Assembly (NCBI GenBank): GCA_022710255.1
Contig: JAKLHG010000051.1
Location: forward strand, 1-12,755
Direction of reading: 5' to 3'
DNA from: Candidatus Hydrogenedentota bacterium
GTDB taxonomy: Bacteria > Hydrogenedentota > Hydrogenedentia > Hydrogenedentales > CAITNO01
Length of the DNA: 12,755 nucleotides
A model generated the notes under the pieces. That model did no database searches. It was not told the origin of the DNA and was given only the letters and a program-made list of their open reading frames with translations. Position numbers and translations under genes: made by a program. Position 1 is the stretch's first letter. Every line of letters starts with the position of its first letter. This document shows, piece after piece, positions 1 through 6,068 of this stretch.

Positions 1-1
1 C

Positions 2-1069
2 TTCCGCAAGGTGACCGGCGGTATCAACGCGGGCGTGTTGCCCGCCATGGCGGTGTCGTATGAAAGCATGACCTGTGAATACATCCCCCTCGGCGCGGTG
101 CGCATCCTCGACGACCTCATCGCGAACCCGGAGGCCGGGTTGTCCGAAACGGAACTGAACGATTTTTTCCCCAATGTGCTGGAAACCAACCGTTTCCCCG
201 AGCATGGCAACCGGTTCTATTCCTTTCCCTTCGCGAAAAGTATCCTCATGCTGTATTTCAACAAAAAAGTACTTGCCGATGCGGGTATCGACGCGCCACC
301 GGAGACCTGGGAGCAATTTCTGGACCAGTGCCGGCGCGTAAAGCAAGAGACCGGCAGGTACGCCCATGCCGTCCATGCCGACTGTTCCACGGTCAACGGC
401 ATGATGTACAGCATGGGCGGCGCCGTTGTGCAGGGACGTGAGACCCTCTATGACAGCGAAGCGGCCCGGGCCGTATTCAAACTCTACGAAACGCTCGCGC
501 GGGAGGAACTCGCCTATCTCATCTCGCCGGGATCCTATGAAGACAATGTCGCCCTCGCCAAAAATGAAGTCGCCTTTGTGCTGCGAAGCAGTTCCGGCAT
601 GAGCGATATGATGCTCCTCATGGAGGGCGACCGTGAGCGCTGGGGCGTCACGCGCATTCCCCAGCGGGACCCGGCCCGTCCCGCCACGGTGCTCTACGGC
701 CCGAACGTGTGCCTGTTCAACATCGGGGAGGATGCGGTCAATGCCGCCTGGGCCTTTGTCAAACACTTTACCAGCGCGGACGTCTCCGTGCGCTGGGCGC
801 TGGAAACCGGCTATCTGCCCGTGCGCAAGAGTGCGCTGAAGCACCCGGATATGCTTGCCTTCTGGGAGCAATGGCCCCATAACCGCGCGCCCTATGACTG
901 CCTGCCCATCGCAAAACCAGAACCCAACATCACCGGCTGGCAGCAGGTGCGCGACCTCGCCGCCCGGGCCGTTACCGAAATCATGACCGGCATCCACGAC
1001 GCTTCCACCACGGCCCGGATATTGAAAGAAAGCGCGGACCAGGCCCTGGCCCGTGCCGCAAGGTCGTGA
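2..1069 (+). CDS. ABC transporter extracellular solute-binding protein, family 1 (5' truncated)
   Basis: The reading frame is open back to base 2 (Phe-Arg-Lys before the first GTG at 11), so the true start and any signal peptide lie outside the window. Visible sequence matches the SBP_bac_1 family of periplasmic sugar-binding proteins, which deliver carbohydrate or glycerol-phosphate-type ligands to an ABC permease. Diagnostic segments are YSFPFAKSILMLYFNKKVL followed by DAGIDAPPETWEQF in the first third, and FTSADVSVRWALETGYLPVR followed by KSAL near the C-terminus. These are the hinge-region and late-lobe signatures of UgpB/MalE-like proteins. The length is compatible with a normal protein lacking about 60-100 N-terminal residues. 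Permease and ATPase genes are not in the window and no gene follows in the same direction, so this is probably the last gene of its unit. It converges on the minus-strand gene at 1123-1791 with a 53-bp gap. The ligand cannot be told from sequence. Confidence 0.9.
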   Translation, partial: FRKVTGGINAGVLPAMAVSYESMTCEYIPLGAVRILDDLIANPEAGLSETELNDFFPNVLETNRFPEHGNRFYSFPFAKSILMLYFNKKVLADAGIDAPPETWEQFLDQCRRVKQETGRYAHAVHADCSTVNGMMYSMGGAVVQGRETLYDSEAARAVFKLYETLAREELAYLISPGSYEDNVALAKNEVAFVLRSSSGMSDMMLLMEGDRERWGVTRIPQRDPARPATVLYGPNVCLFNIGEDAVNAAWAFVKHFTSADVSVRWALETGYLPVRKSALKHPDMLAFWEQWPHNRAPYDCLPIAKPEPNITGWQQVRDLAARAVTEIMTGIHDASTTARILKESADQALARAARS

Positions 1070-1122
1070 TGTAACGCTTATAGGCGACCCAGAGACCGTA
1101 ACCGTTTGCGCTACGTTTCCAT

Positions 1123-1791
1123 CTAAAAATACTTGTGGCGGATTCGGCGCATTTCTTTGACTAACGCCTCTTTTTCCGGGTCCTCAAACCAGTCATAGTG
1201 CGCCCGGGCGGAATCGATGCCGCAATACCAGCAGGGTACCTGCTGAATCGCGGCCACGATGGCTCTGGCTTTCTCGGAACTGGGCGCGGGACGGTTCAGA
1301 ATCGGGTCGGCGAACGGCGCGATGTGAGCGCACATCCGGTCCGCTTCCCCCCCGGTTCCCGAGACGGGAATGAGCCTGTAACCATCCATGGCCGCTTCCA
1401 TGGCCGAGATCAGCACTTCCGACTTTGTTCCCTTGCCGCCGCCGACTACAATCGCGCCGACCGTGGCACTGACAAGTACCACGCGCCGTGCGACCTTGTC
1501 GGCACGTATCTGTATAACACCGCCGATATCATAATCCGATGATTTACCTTCCGGTACCAGGGCAATGATGTGATGTGCGGTGTCCAACCCATATTTCTGA
1601 CACGCATCGGCCGCGCCTTCAGATGCCGCCTGGCCCGCGCCCTTGCGTCCCCCTGTGACCAGGCAACAGCGTGCATCAACAATGGCATGGCCGATATGCT
1701 TTGCCATTGTAGTCGCTTCGGCGCCCAGTTTCGTGCCGCCAAGGACGGCGATTCTCGTTAATTCAGGCAGTTGGTTGCGTATCTTGGTCAT
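1123..1791 (-). CDS. SLOG/LOG-fold nucleotide-binding protein
   Basis: A 222-residue protein with a Rossmann-like SLOG/LOG fold. The N-terminal strand-loop reads IAVLGGTKLGAEATTMAKHI, followed by CCLVTGG-[R]KGAGQAASEGA and then VGAIVVGGGKGTKSEVLISA, which resembles the nucleotide-phosphate-binding GGxGT motif of LOG and SLOG-cluster proteins. A short tail carries a Cys-Trp-Tyr-Cys pair (about residues 187-190) and a charged helix. Family members bind or hydrolyse nucleotides or nucleotide-derived ligands: LOG releases cytokinins, and other SLOG proteins sense nucleotide signals. Substrate and role here are unknown. The frame is open upstream to 1992, but I chose the ATG at 1791 because GGAG sits 8 nt before it and family similarity begins right after it; the upstream 67 codons look like non-coding sequence. 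No effector gene accompanies it, so a defence role is speculative. Confidence 0.75.
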   Translation of the reverse strand: MTKIRNQLPELTRIAVLGGTKLGAEATTMAKHIGHAIVDARCCLVTGGRKGAGQAASEGAADACQKYGLDTAHHIIALVPEGKSSDYDIGGVIQIRADKVARRVVLVSATVGAIVVGGGKGTKSEVLISAMEAAMDGYRLIPVSGTGGEADRMCAHIAPFADPILNRPAPSSEKARAIVAAIQQVPCWYCGIDSARAHYDWFEDPEKEALVKEMRRIRHKYF

Positions 1792-1799
1792 CGGTTCGT

Positions 1800-1804
1800 C
1801 TCCG
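1800..1804 (-). promoter_or_regulatory. Ribosome binding site deciding the start of the SLOG gene
   Basis: On the minus strand, CGGAG lies 8 nt upstream of the ATG at 1791. The more upstream in-frame ATG at 1992 has no comparable site, and the sequence between them encodes nothing family-like. Confidence 0.5.
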
Positions 1805-1992
1805 TAATACGAGGTGTCGGATGGGGCCGCATAAGATACGGGAATCTTCTCTTCCACAATGGTAAGGCACCTTGAGATGCGGTGGATACGTTTTGTAAAT
1901 CCAACAGGGTGACAGGGGATTGGCTTTCCGGGGATAGCGGAGGCTGTAGTAATGAGCATCCCGTCTGACCTGTGAAACCAGGTCTGTTCCAT

Positions 1993-2168
1993 ACATACTT
2001 ATTGAGGCGGAAATGCATGGATTGGAAGGATTGGTCATCTGCACGGGCAATTTCGCATTCCAACCGCTTTTCTGTGGTACCTCTTTTATCACGGTATCAA
2101 GTGATGCTGTCTGTTGCACGTGGTCGCCTTTGTTTGACTAAATCAAGGTTAATCCATCGGCGCGGCCG
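1993..2168. other. Intergenic spacer left of the repeat region
   Basis: Together with 1792-1992 this forms the non-coding region upstream of the minus-strand SLOG gene, so its promoter should lie here. I see no -35/-10 pair good enough to annotate, no RNA gene and no supported ORF. A stretch at 2137-2168 may be weakly related to 2777-2809 ahead of the second repeat copy, but the alignment is poor. Confidence 0.4.
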
Positions 2169-2435
2169 GTGAGAATTCGTAAGGTGCTGCCGTTCCGCCG
2201 TTTTCCTTCGCTTATCAACCTGCCGGCTCGTTTCGCTGTTTAATATATCCTTCCTCGTGCCGTCATGCTTTTTTCGCGCCTATATGATACTTCCTTTGAA
2301 TCGGGTCCACGTGGCGAAAAAACGGGAAGGACGTGGGCTCGGTTGTGATAAGACGAACCACAGGGCTTTAAAAGGAATTCGACAATTCTTTTCATCAGGC
2401 TCCTATCAGGAACCCTCCTCATACCACTGGCTTTG
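2169..2435 (+). repeat. Dispersed intergenic repeat, copy 1 (uninterrupted)
   Basis: Aligned by eye to copy 2 in three colinear blocks: 2169-2267 with 2810-2908 (78 of 99 identical), 2276-2370 with 2919-3013 (74 of 95), and 2371-2435 with 3281-3345 (48 of 65), so about 77% overall. The only other difference is a 2-nt indel in a T-run between the first two blocks. Copy 1 keeps the uninterrupted junction around the TA at 2369-2370. Differences are not concentrated at third codon positions, and on the minus strand copy 2 has a stop where copy 1 is open. The repeat is therefore more likely a non-coding or long-decayed element than a gene pair. Confidence 0.8.
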
Positions 2436-2482
2436 TCGGTGGTGGCTGATTCTTTCAGGGCATCAACTGGTACTTCTTTCAT

Positions 2483-2776
2483 GCCTTATCTCTTTTGGAA
2501 ATTTTAACAATAGGGCGAATTATAGATCATTTCTGTCTCATTGTCAATATAATACTTGACGATCGTCCGGACAAAGCAAAGAATTTTGTCAATGGGGTAG
2601 CAGGATAACACTTTAGAGTTCACAGAGATGACGATAAAATACAAGAAGAGTGTAATATCTTATAGATTATGACACAGATAATCACATTTTACTAACAGTT
2701 ATTTGTTTTGTGCCGATTATAAATAAGGATGGTATTTATTTTAATTTGAAAATGTGCAGGATTGTTGTTACCAATA
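2483..2776. other. AT-rich intergenic segment
   Basis: This segment is far more AT-rich than the neighbouring genes: bases 2641-2700 contain only 16 G or C out of 60. It holds a 10-nt perfect palindrome (GACGATCGTC, 2558-2567) and several TATA-like strings, but no convincing ORF, tRNA or terminator. It may carry promoters for flanking elements or be a remnant of foreign DNA. I cannot assign a function. Confidence 0.45.
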
Positions 2777-3020
2777 TCTTAAATTAACGTTAATTGACTG
2801 TCTCTGCAGGTGAGAATTTGTTAGGCACTGTCGTTACGTCGTTTTCCTTTACTTATCAACCTGCCGTATCTGTTTACTATGTAAAGTATCCTTCCTTGTA
2901 CCGTCATGCCGTTTTTTTGCGCCTATAGGATACTTCCTCTGAAACGCGTCCAATTGCACAAAAAACCGCAAGAACGTGGGCATGGTCCTGCTAAGATGAA
3001 CCACAAGGTTCTACGCTTCA

Positions 3021-3038
3021 TCCGGGACTACGCCCGGA
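3021..3038. repeat. Hairpin TCCGGG/CCCGGA in the insertion
   Basis: A perfect 6-bp stem (3021-3026 with 3033-3038) with a 6-nt loop lies just inside the left end of the TA-flanked insertion. No T-run follows, so it is not a standard terminator. Confidence 0.5.
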
Positions 3039-3104
3039 AGAAGAGGCACCTTCGGCGCAACATAAATGTATCGTCGTCTTTCATTACAAACAACTCTAAC
3101 CACG

Positions 3105-3179
3105 GTCATTCCGGTCTTTTCGCGGCCTGGCACCCGCTCCGCTACACGTCCTTTTTCCACCGCGAAAAACCGGAATGAC
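3105..3179. repeat. Long inverted repeat, 20-bp stem
   Basis: The left arm 3105-3125 pairs with the right arm 3160-3179 over 20 bp with one bulged C at 3116, around a 34-nt loop. The arms start GTCATTCCGG and end with the TTTTCGCGG side. This resembles the GTCATTCC-type palindromic extragenic repeats common in many bacterial genomes. It lies inside the 265-bp insertion and may be its structural core or an independent REP-like unit. Confidence 0.75.
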
Positions 3180-3461
3180 ATGTTGTTTTTGGATTCGTGA
3201 ACTCAACCAGGACATAACGCTCCTCGTGGTAAGAAACTGAACTCATAATTAATTGTCAGCGAAATGGCCGTAAGCGCCTAAGATGGATTCGATAGCTGTT
3301 TTTATGCGGCTTCTCTTAGGAGCCCTTCTCATACCGTTGGCTTTGCCGGGGAAGGGGGATTGATTGAACATGGAGGTTAATGTTTCCGATTGGCAGGTTT
3401 TCTATGATATAACAGGACAGTCAATCGTGTTTTTTGCGGGTCCGGATTTCCCAAAGCAGAA

Positions 3462-3484
3462 CAGGCAGGGGAAACCCTGTCCTG
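3462..3484 (+). promoter_or_regulatory. Leader hairpin with GAAA tetraloop upstream of the propeller protein
   Basis: CAGGG (3466-3470) pairs with CCCTG (3475-3479) around a GAAA loop. The stem continues as CAGG (3462-3465) with CCTG (3481-3484) past one bulged T, giving 9 bp in total. An outer TCCGG/CCGGA pair (3441-3445 with 3489-3493) could close a larger structure. It ends 37 nt before the ATG at 3522 and has no T-run, so it is more likely a structured 5' leader than a terminator. It matches no riboswitch class I recognise. Confidence 0.35.
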
Positions 3485-3521
3485 CGGGCCGGATTGTACC
3501 CAGTCTAAAAGGAGATAGTTT

Positions 3522-5693
3522 ATGCGACTTTTTATCTCGGCATTGATTGCGGCCGGTTTGCTTATGGCGTGCGCTTCTTCCGCAGAGACGGTTCCAGTCA
3601 AGGTGGGAACTTTTCTTCAGGAACAGGCGCGTACTTATGGTGCTGCGGACGGCCTCCCCTCGGAAGATGTTCAGGCGATTATCACCGGGCCAGAGGGGCC
3701 TGTTGCGGTAACCGCGTCAGGAGCGGTCCGATTCACGGGGGCAGCCTGGGAACCCTTGGGAAGCGCCACGGTTCCGAGATACGGACTTGCCGCCGACGGA
3801 AATGCCTATTCCCTGGTAACACTGGACGGTCCCGCCGAAAAGGATTTGATTCCGGTACGTCAGGTCTCGGAGGGTTCAGAAACTCCCGAGGCGGCGGCTG
3901 CGGAGGCGGGCCTGTTTTTACGCCGTGATGACGGGCGCTATGAAAAGACGGCAGTGGAAGACGGGCAGGGCAGGCACTGGGCGGTTTCGGATGTGCGCGG
4001 CGTTGCGGTGGACGCGGGGGGGCACCTCTGGGTAGCCACACTCGCGGGTGCGGTCCGGCGAAACGGGGGAACATGGGAGTTTTATACCGGGGCGGACGGG
4101 CTGCCCTATAATGATTTCACCTGCATGGCGGCAGGAAAGGACGGCTCGGTCTGGTTCGGGACAACACGCGGCGCGATCCGGTTCAAGGACGGCGTGTGGC
4201 GGTACCGGCAAGGGCGTCGCTGGCTGCCCGACGATAACGTGCGCGGCATCGCCGTGGAGGAAAACGGCAATGCATGGTTCGCTACGGCCGGCGGGGTCGG
4301 CTGCATCTCGCTGGAGCCGATGACCCTGGCGGAAAAGGCGTCGCGCTATGAAAAGGAGATGGACCTCATCAAACGCACCCCCTTCGGATACACTTCTGAG
4401 GTGGGCCTGAAACGGCCGGGCGACAAGAGCGAAATCCTGTATTCGGACAGCGACAATGACGGGCTGTGGACGGCCATGTACGGCGCGGGAGAATGCTTCG
4501 CTTACGGCGCCACCAAAGATCCCGGGGCAAAGGCCCGGGCGACGCAGGCCTTTGAAGCGTTGTGTTTCCTGCAGAAGGTAACACAAACCGGGGATATCCG
4601 GCCGCCCAAGGGCTATGTGGCGCGTACCATTTTGCCCGGAGACGGTCCCGACCCGAACGTGGGGCGCATCGAAGGCGATATCGAACATCGCGAAAAAGAG
4701 GATGTGCTCTGGAAAGTATATGAACCGCGCTGGCCAAAGAGCGGCGACGGCAAGTGGTACTGGAAAAGCGATACCAGTTCGGATGAACTGGACGGCCACT
4801 ATTTCTTCTATCCCGCCTACTATGATTATGTGGCGGAAACGGAGGAGGAGAAAGAGCGGGTCCGGGAAGTGGTACGCGACCTTACGGACCACCTGGTCGA
4901 TCATGGATTCAACCTGGTGGACCATGACGGCACGCCGACCCGCTGGGCCATCTACAATCCCGACAGCCTGAACCAGGACGTGCACTGGTGGGCGGAACGG
5001 GGTCTGAAATCCTTGAGCATGCTGTCCTACCTCGCCGCGGCGGAACATGTGACGGGCGATCCCAAGTATGGCGAGGCAAGCCGGGAATTGATCGACAAGC
5101 ATCACTTCCATACCAATGCCATGATCTACAAGATTCATTTCGGGCCGGGCTCCGGCAACCAGTCGGACGATGAAATGGCCTTCATGTGCTATTACAACCT
5201 GGTCAAATATACCAAGGATCCGGAACTGCGGCGGCGGATTATGTATTCCTTTTATTCCGCCTACCTGAACGAAGAACCGGAGATGAATCCCCTGTTCAAT
5301 TTCATGTATGCCGCTTTCGGCCGTGACGCTTCCGTGAAAAACCCCTGGGGCGAGTTTACTATCCGGCCTTCGAAAAATTGCCTGGAAGACGCCGTGGAGA
5401 CCCTGAAGGACTTTCCCCTGGACCGGGTGGACTGGGGCCATCGGAATTCACATCGCCTCGATCTGGTGCGCCTGCCCCGTCAGCAGGCGTCAGAACCCTA
5501 TGAACCGCCCCGGCATAACCGGGGCTACCGCGTCAACGGCAAGGTGCTGCCTGTTTCCGAACGCTATTTCAATCATTGGAACACCGATCCGTGGGCCTTG
5601 GATTACGGCGGTGACGGTACCATACTGGGAAGTGGGTCGGTATTTTTGCTCCCTTATTATCTGGGTCTCTGCCATGGGCTTATAGAAGATTGA
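3522..5693 (+). CDS. Exported propeller-repeat protein with alpha-rich C-terminal domain
   Basis: The protein has 723 residues. The ATG at 3522 is supported by AAAAGGAG ending 7 nt upstream. Residues 1-21 form an export signal: a hydrophobic core, then Leu-Met-Ala-Cys (Cys17) that could be a lipobox, with Ala-Ser-Ser-Ala before Glu22 as an alternative signal peptidase I site. Roughly residues 40-75 and 158-265 contain repeats of the two-component-regulator-propeller type, for example GHLWVATLAGAVRRNGGTW, GSVWFGTTRGAIRFKDGVW and GNAWFATAGGVGCI, with DGLP turns. Only three or four blades are visible, too few for a complete propeller alone. From about 270 to 720 the protein is rich in helices and aromatics (NQDVHWWAERGLKSLSMLSY, DSDNDGLWTAMYGAGECFAY), which recalls alpha/alpha-toroid carbohydrate-active folds. 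No enzyme family can be named and a substrate role is inference. No histidine kinase or response-regulator domain is present. It stands alone, with a repeat-filled upstream region. Confidence 0.85.
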   Translation: MRLFISALIAAGLLMACASSAETVPVKVGTFLQEQARTYGAADGLPSEDVQAIITGPEGPVAVTASGAVRFTGAAWEPLGSATVPRYGLAADGNAYSLVTLDGPAEKDLIPVRQVSEGSETPEAAAAEAGLFLRRDDGRYEKTAVEDGQGRHWAVSDVRGVAVDAGGHLWVATLAGAVRRNGGTWEFYTGADGLPYNDFTCMAAGKDGSVWFGTTRGAIRFKDGVWRYRQGRRWLPDDNVRGIAVEENGNAWFATAGGVGCISLEPMTLAEKASRYEKEMDLIKRTPFGYTSEVGLKRPGDKSEILYSDSDNDGLWTAMYGAGECFAYGATKDPGAKARATQAFEALCFLQKVTQTGDIRPPKGYVARTILPGDGPDPNVGRIEGDIEHREKEDVLWKVYEPRWPKSGDGKWYWKSDTSSDELDGHYFFYPAYYDYVAETEEEKERVREVVRDLTDHLVDHGFNLVDHDGTPTRWAIYNPDSLNQDVHWWAERGLKSLSMLSYLAAAEHVTGDPKYGEASRELIDKHHFHTNAMIYKIHFGPGSGNQSDDEMAFMCYYNLVKYTKDPELRRRIMYSFYSAYLNEEPEMNPLFNFMYAAFGRDASVKNPWGEFTIRPSKNCLEDAVETLKDFPLDRVDWGHRNSHRLDLVRLPRQQASEPYEPPRHNRGYRVNGKVLPVSERYFNHWNTDPWALDYGGDGTILGSGSVFLLPYYLGLCHGLIED

Positions 5694-5928
5694 CCGGGAC
5701 GGTAAAGGATCGCAAAATTACCTTCCATTGCACCTGTTATGAATAGTAACCGATGGTACGGATGTTGGACCGCTGTGGGCCAGTGCTCTCCATGAGGTCC
5801 GGGCCTTTCACAATGCCCTTTCGTGTTCTCTGTTTCGAGAGGCAAGGCAAGGGCCTTTGTAAATCCACCCTGTCCTGTCTTAAAATATAGGACAAGCCCC
5901 CACGGAGATTATTCCACAGGCCGTTTAA

Positions 5929-5957
5929 TTGAAGCCGGTGGAAGCTCGGATTATACG
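5929..5957 (+). promoter_or_regulatory. Candidate sigma70-type promoter for pgi
   Basis: TTGAAG (5929-5934) and TATACG (5952-5957) are separated by 17 nt, each matching four of six consensus positions. Initiation near 5964 would give a leader of about 105 nt before the pgi ATG. Judged by eye only. Confidence 0.35.
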
Positions 5958-6054
5958 TTGCGCGGGGAAATGACCGTCATACTGTGCCCGACGTGCCGGG
6001 GGTAGGCGTTGCTTTTCCGCGTCCCGTCCTGTCGCGTAACAAACACGAACGATA

Positions 6055-6060
6055 GAGGAA
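6055..6060 (+). promoter_or_regulatory. Ribosome binding site deciding the pgi start
   Basis: GAGGAA lies 8 nt upstream of the ATG at 6069. An in-frame TTG at 6009 would add 20 residues but has no such site, and the added residues are not family-like. Confidence 0.55.
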
Positions 6061-6068
6061 CAAGAATC

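Larger units (their letters stand above)
3014..3280. mobile_element. TA-flanked insertion, MITE-like, inside repeat copy 2
   Basis: Comparison with copy 1 shows a single TA (2369-2370) at the empty site. In copy 2 the same position has TA at 3012-3013, 265 extra bases (3014-3278), then a second TA at 3279-3280, after which the alignment resumes in register. That is the footprint of an insertion duplicating a TA target, as Tc1/mariner-IS630-type transposases do. The insert contains two hairpins (3021-3038 and 3105-3179) and no transposase frame, so it would be non-autonomous. Its ends are only weakly inverted: CGCTT begins the left end and appears two bases in from the right end on the other strand. 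Deletion from copy 1 is the alternative explanation. Confidence 0.5.
2810..3345 (+). repeat. Dispersed intergenic repeat, copy 2 (split by an insertion)
   Basis: Direct-orientation partner of 2169-2435. The left part (2810-3013) and right part (3281-3345) align to copy 1 without gaps at the junction, and a 267-base segment between them has no counterpart. The copy starts about 640 bp after copy 1. Its right end lies 177 bp before the start of the gene at 3522, so the repeat contributes to that gene's upstream region. Reading frames through it are short, differ between copies and have no good ribosome binding site. Confidence 0.8.
5694..6068. other. Intergenic region upstream of pgi
   Basis: This 375-bp spacer holds a possible hairpin (TGTCCT 5871-5876 with AGGACA 5889-5894) and a candidate pgi promoter at 5929-5957. 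A 60-codon frame at 5823-6005 has a GTG start, no ribosome binding site and no recognisable similarity, so I do not call it. I see no classical terminator for the preceding gene. Confidence 0.4.

Noticed and set aside
1792..1992. N-terminal extension of the SLOG protein to an ATG at 1992
   Set aside because: The added 67 residues look random and the internal ATG at 1791 has a good ribosome binding site directly before the conserved fold.
2240..2482. 80-codon minus-strand frame through repeat copy 1
   Set aside because: The equivalent frame in copy 2 has an in-frame stop and is cut by the insertion. Some synonymous changes exist, but they are too few to claim a gene.
2257..3178. Two small similar plus-strand frames (2257-2559 and 2906-3178)
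   Set aside because: They begin at different sequence positions after an indel, use no ribosome binding site, and their differences are not biased to synonymous sites. The second ends inside the inserted element.
3918..5441. 507-codon open frame antisense to the propeller protein
   Set aside because: It lies in the shadow of a well-supported gene with signal peptide and ribosome binding site. It has no start signal and low-complexity, His- and Pro-rich composition typical of GC-rich antisense frames.
5823..6005. 60-codon frame ending in a CPTC motif upstream of pgi
   Set aside because: It has a GTG start without a ribosome binding site, and a two-cysteine motif alone is too short to support a zinc-binding protein.
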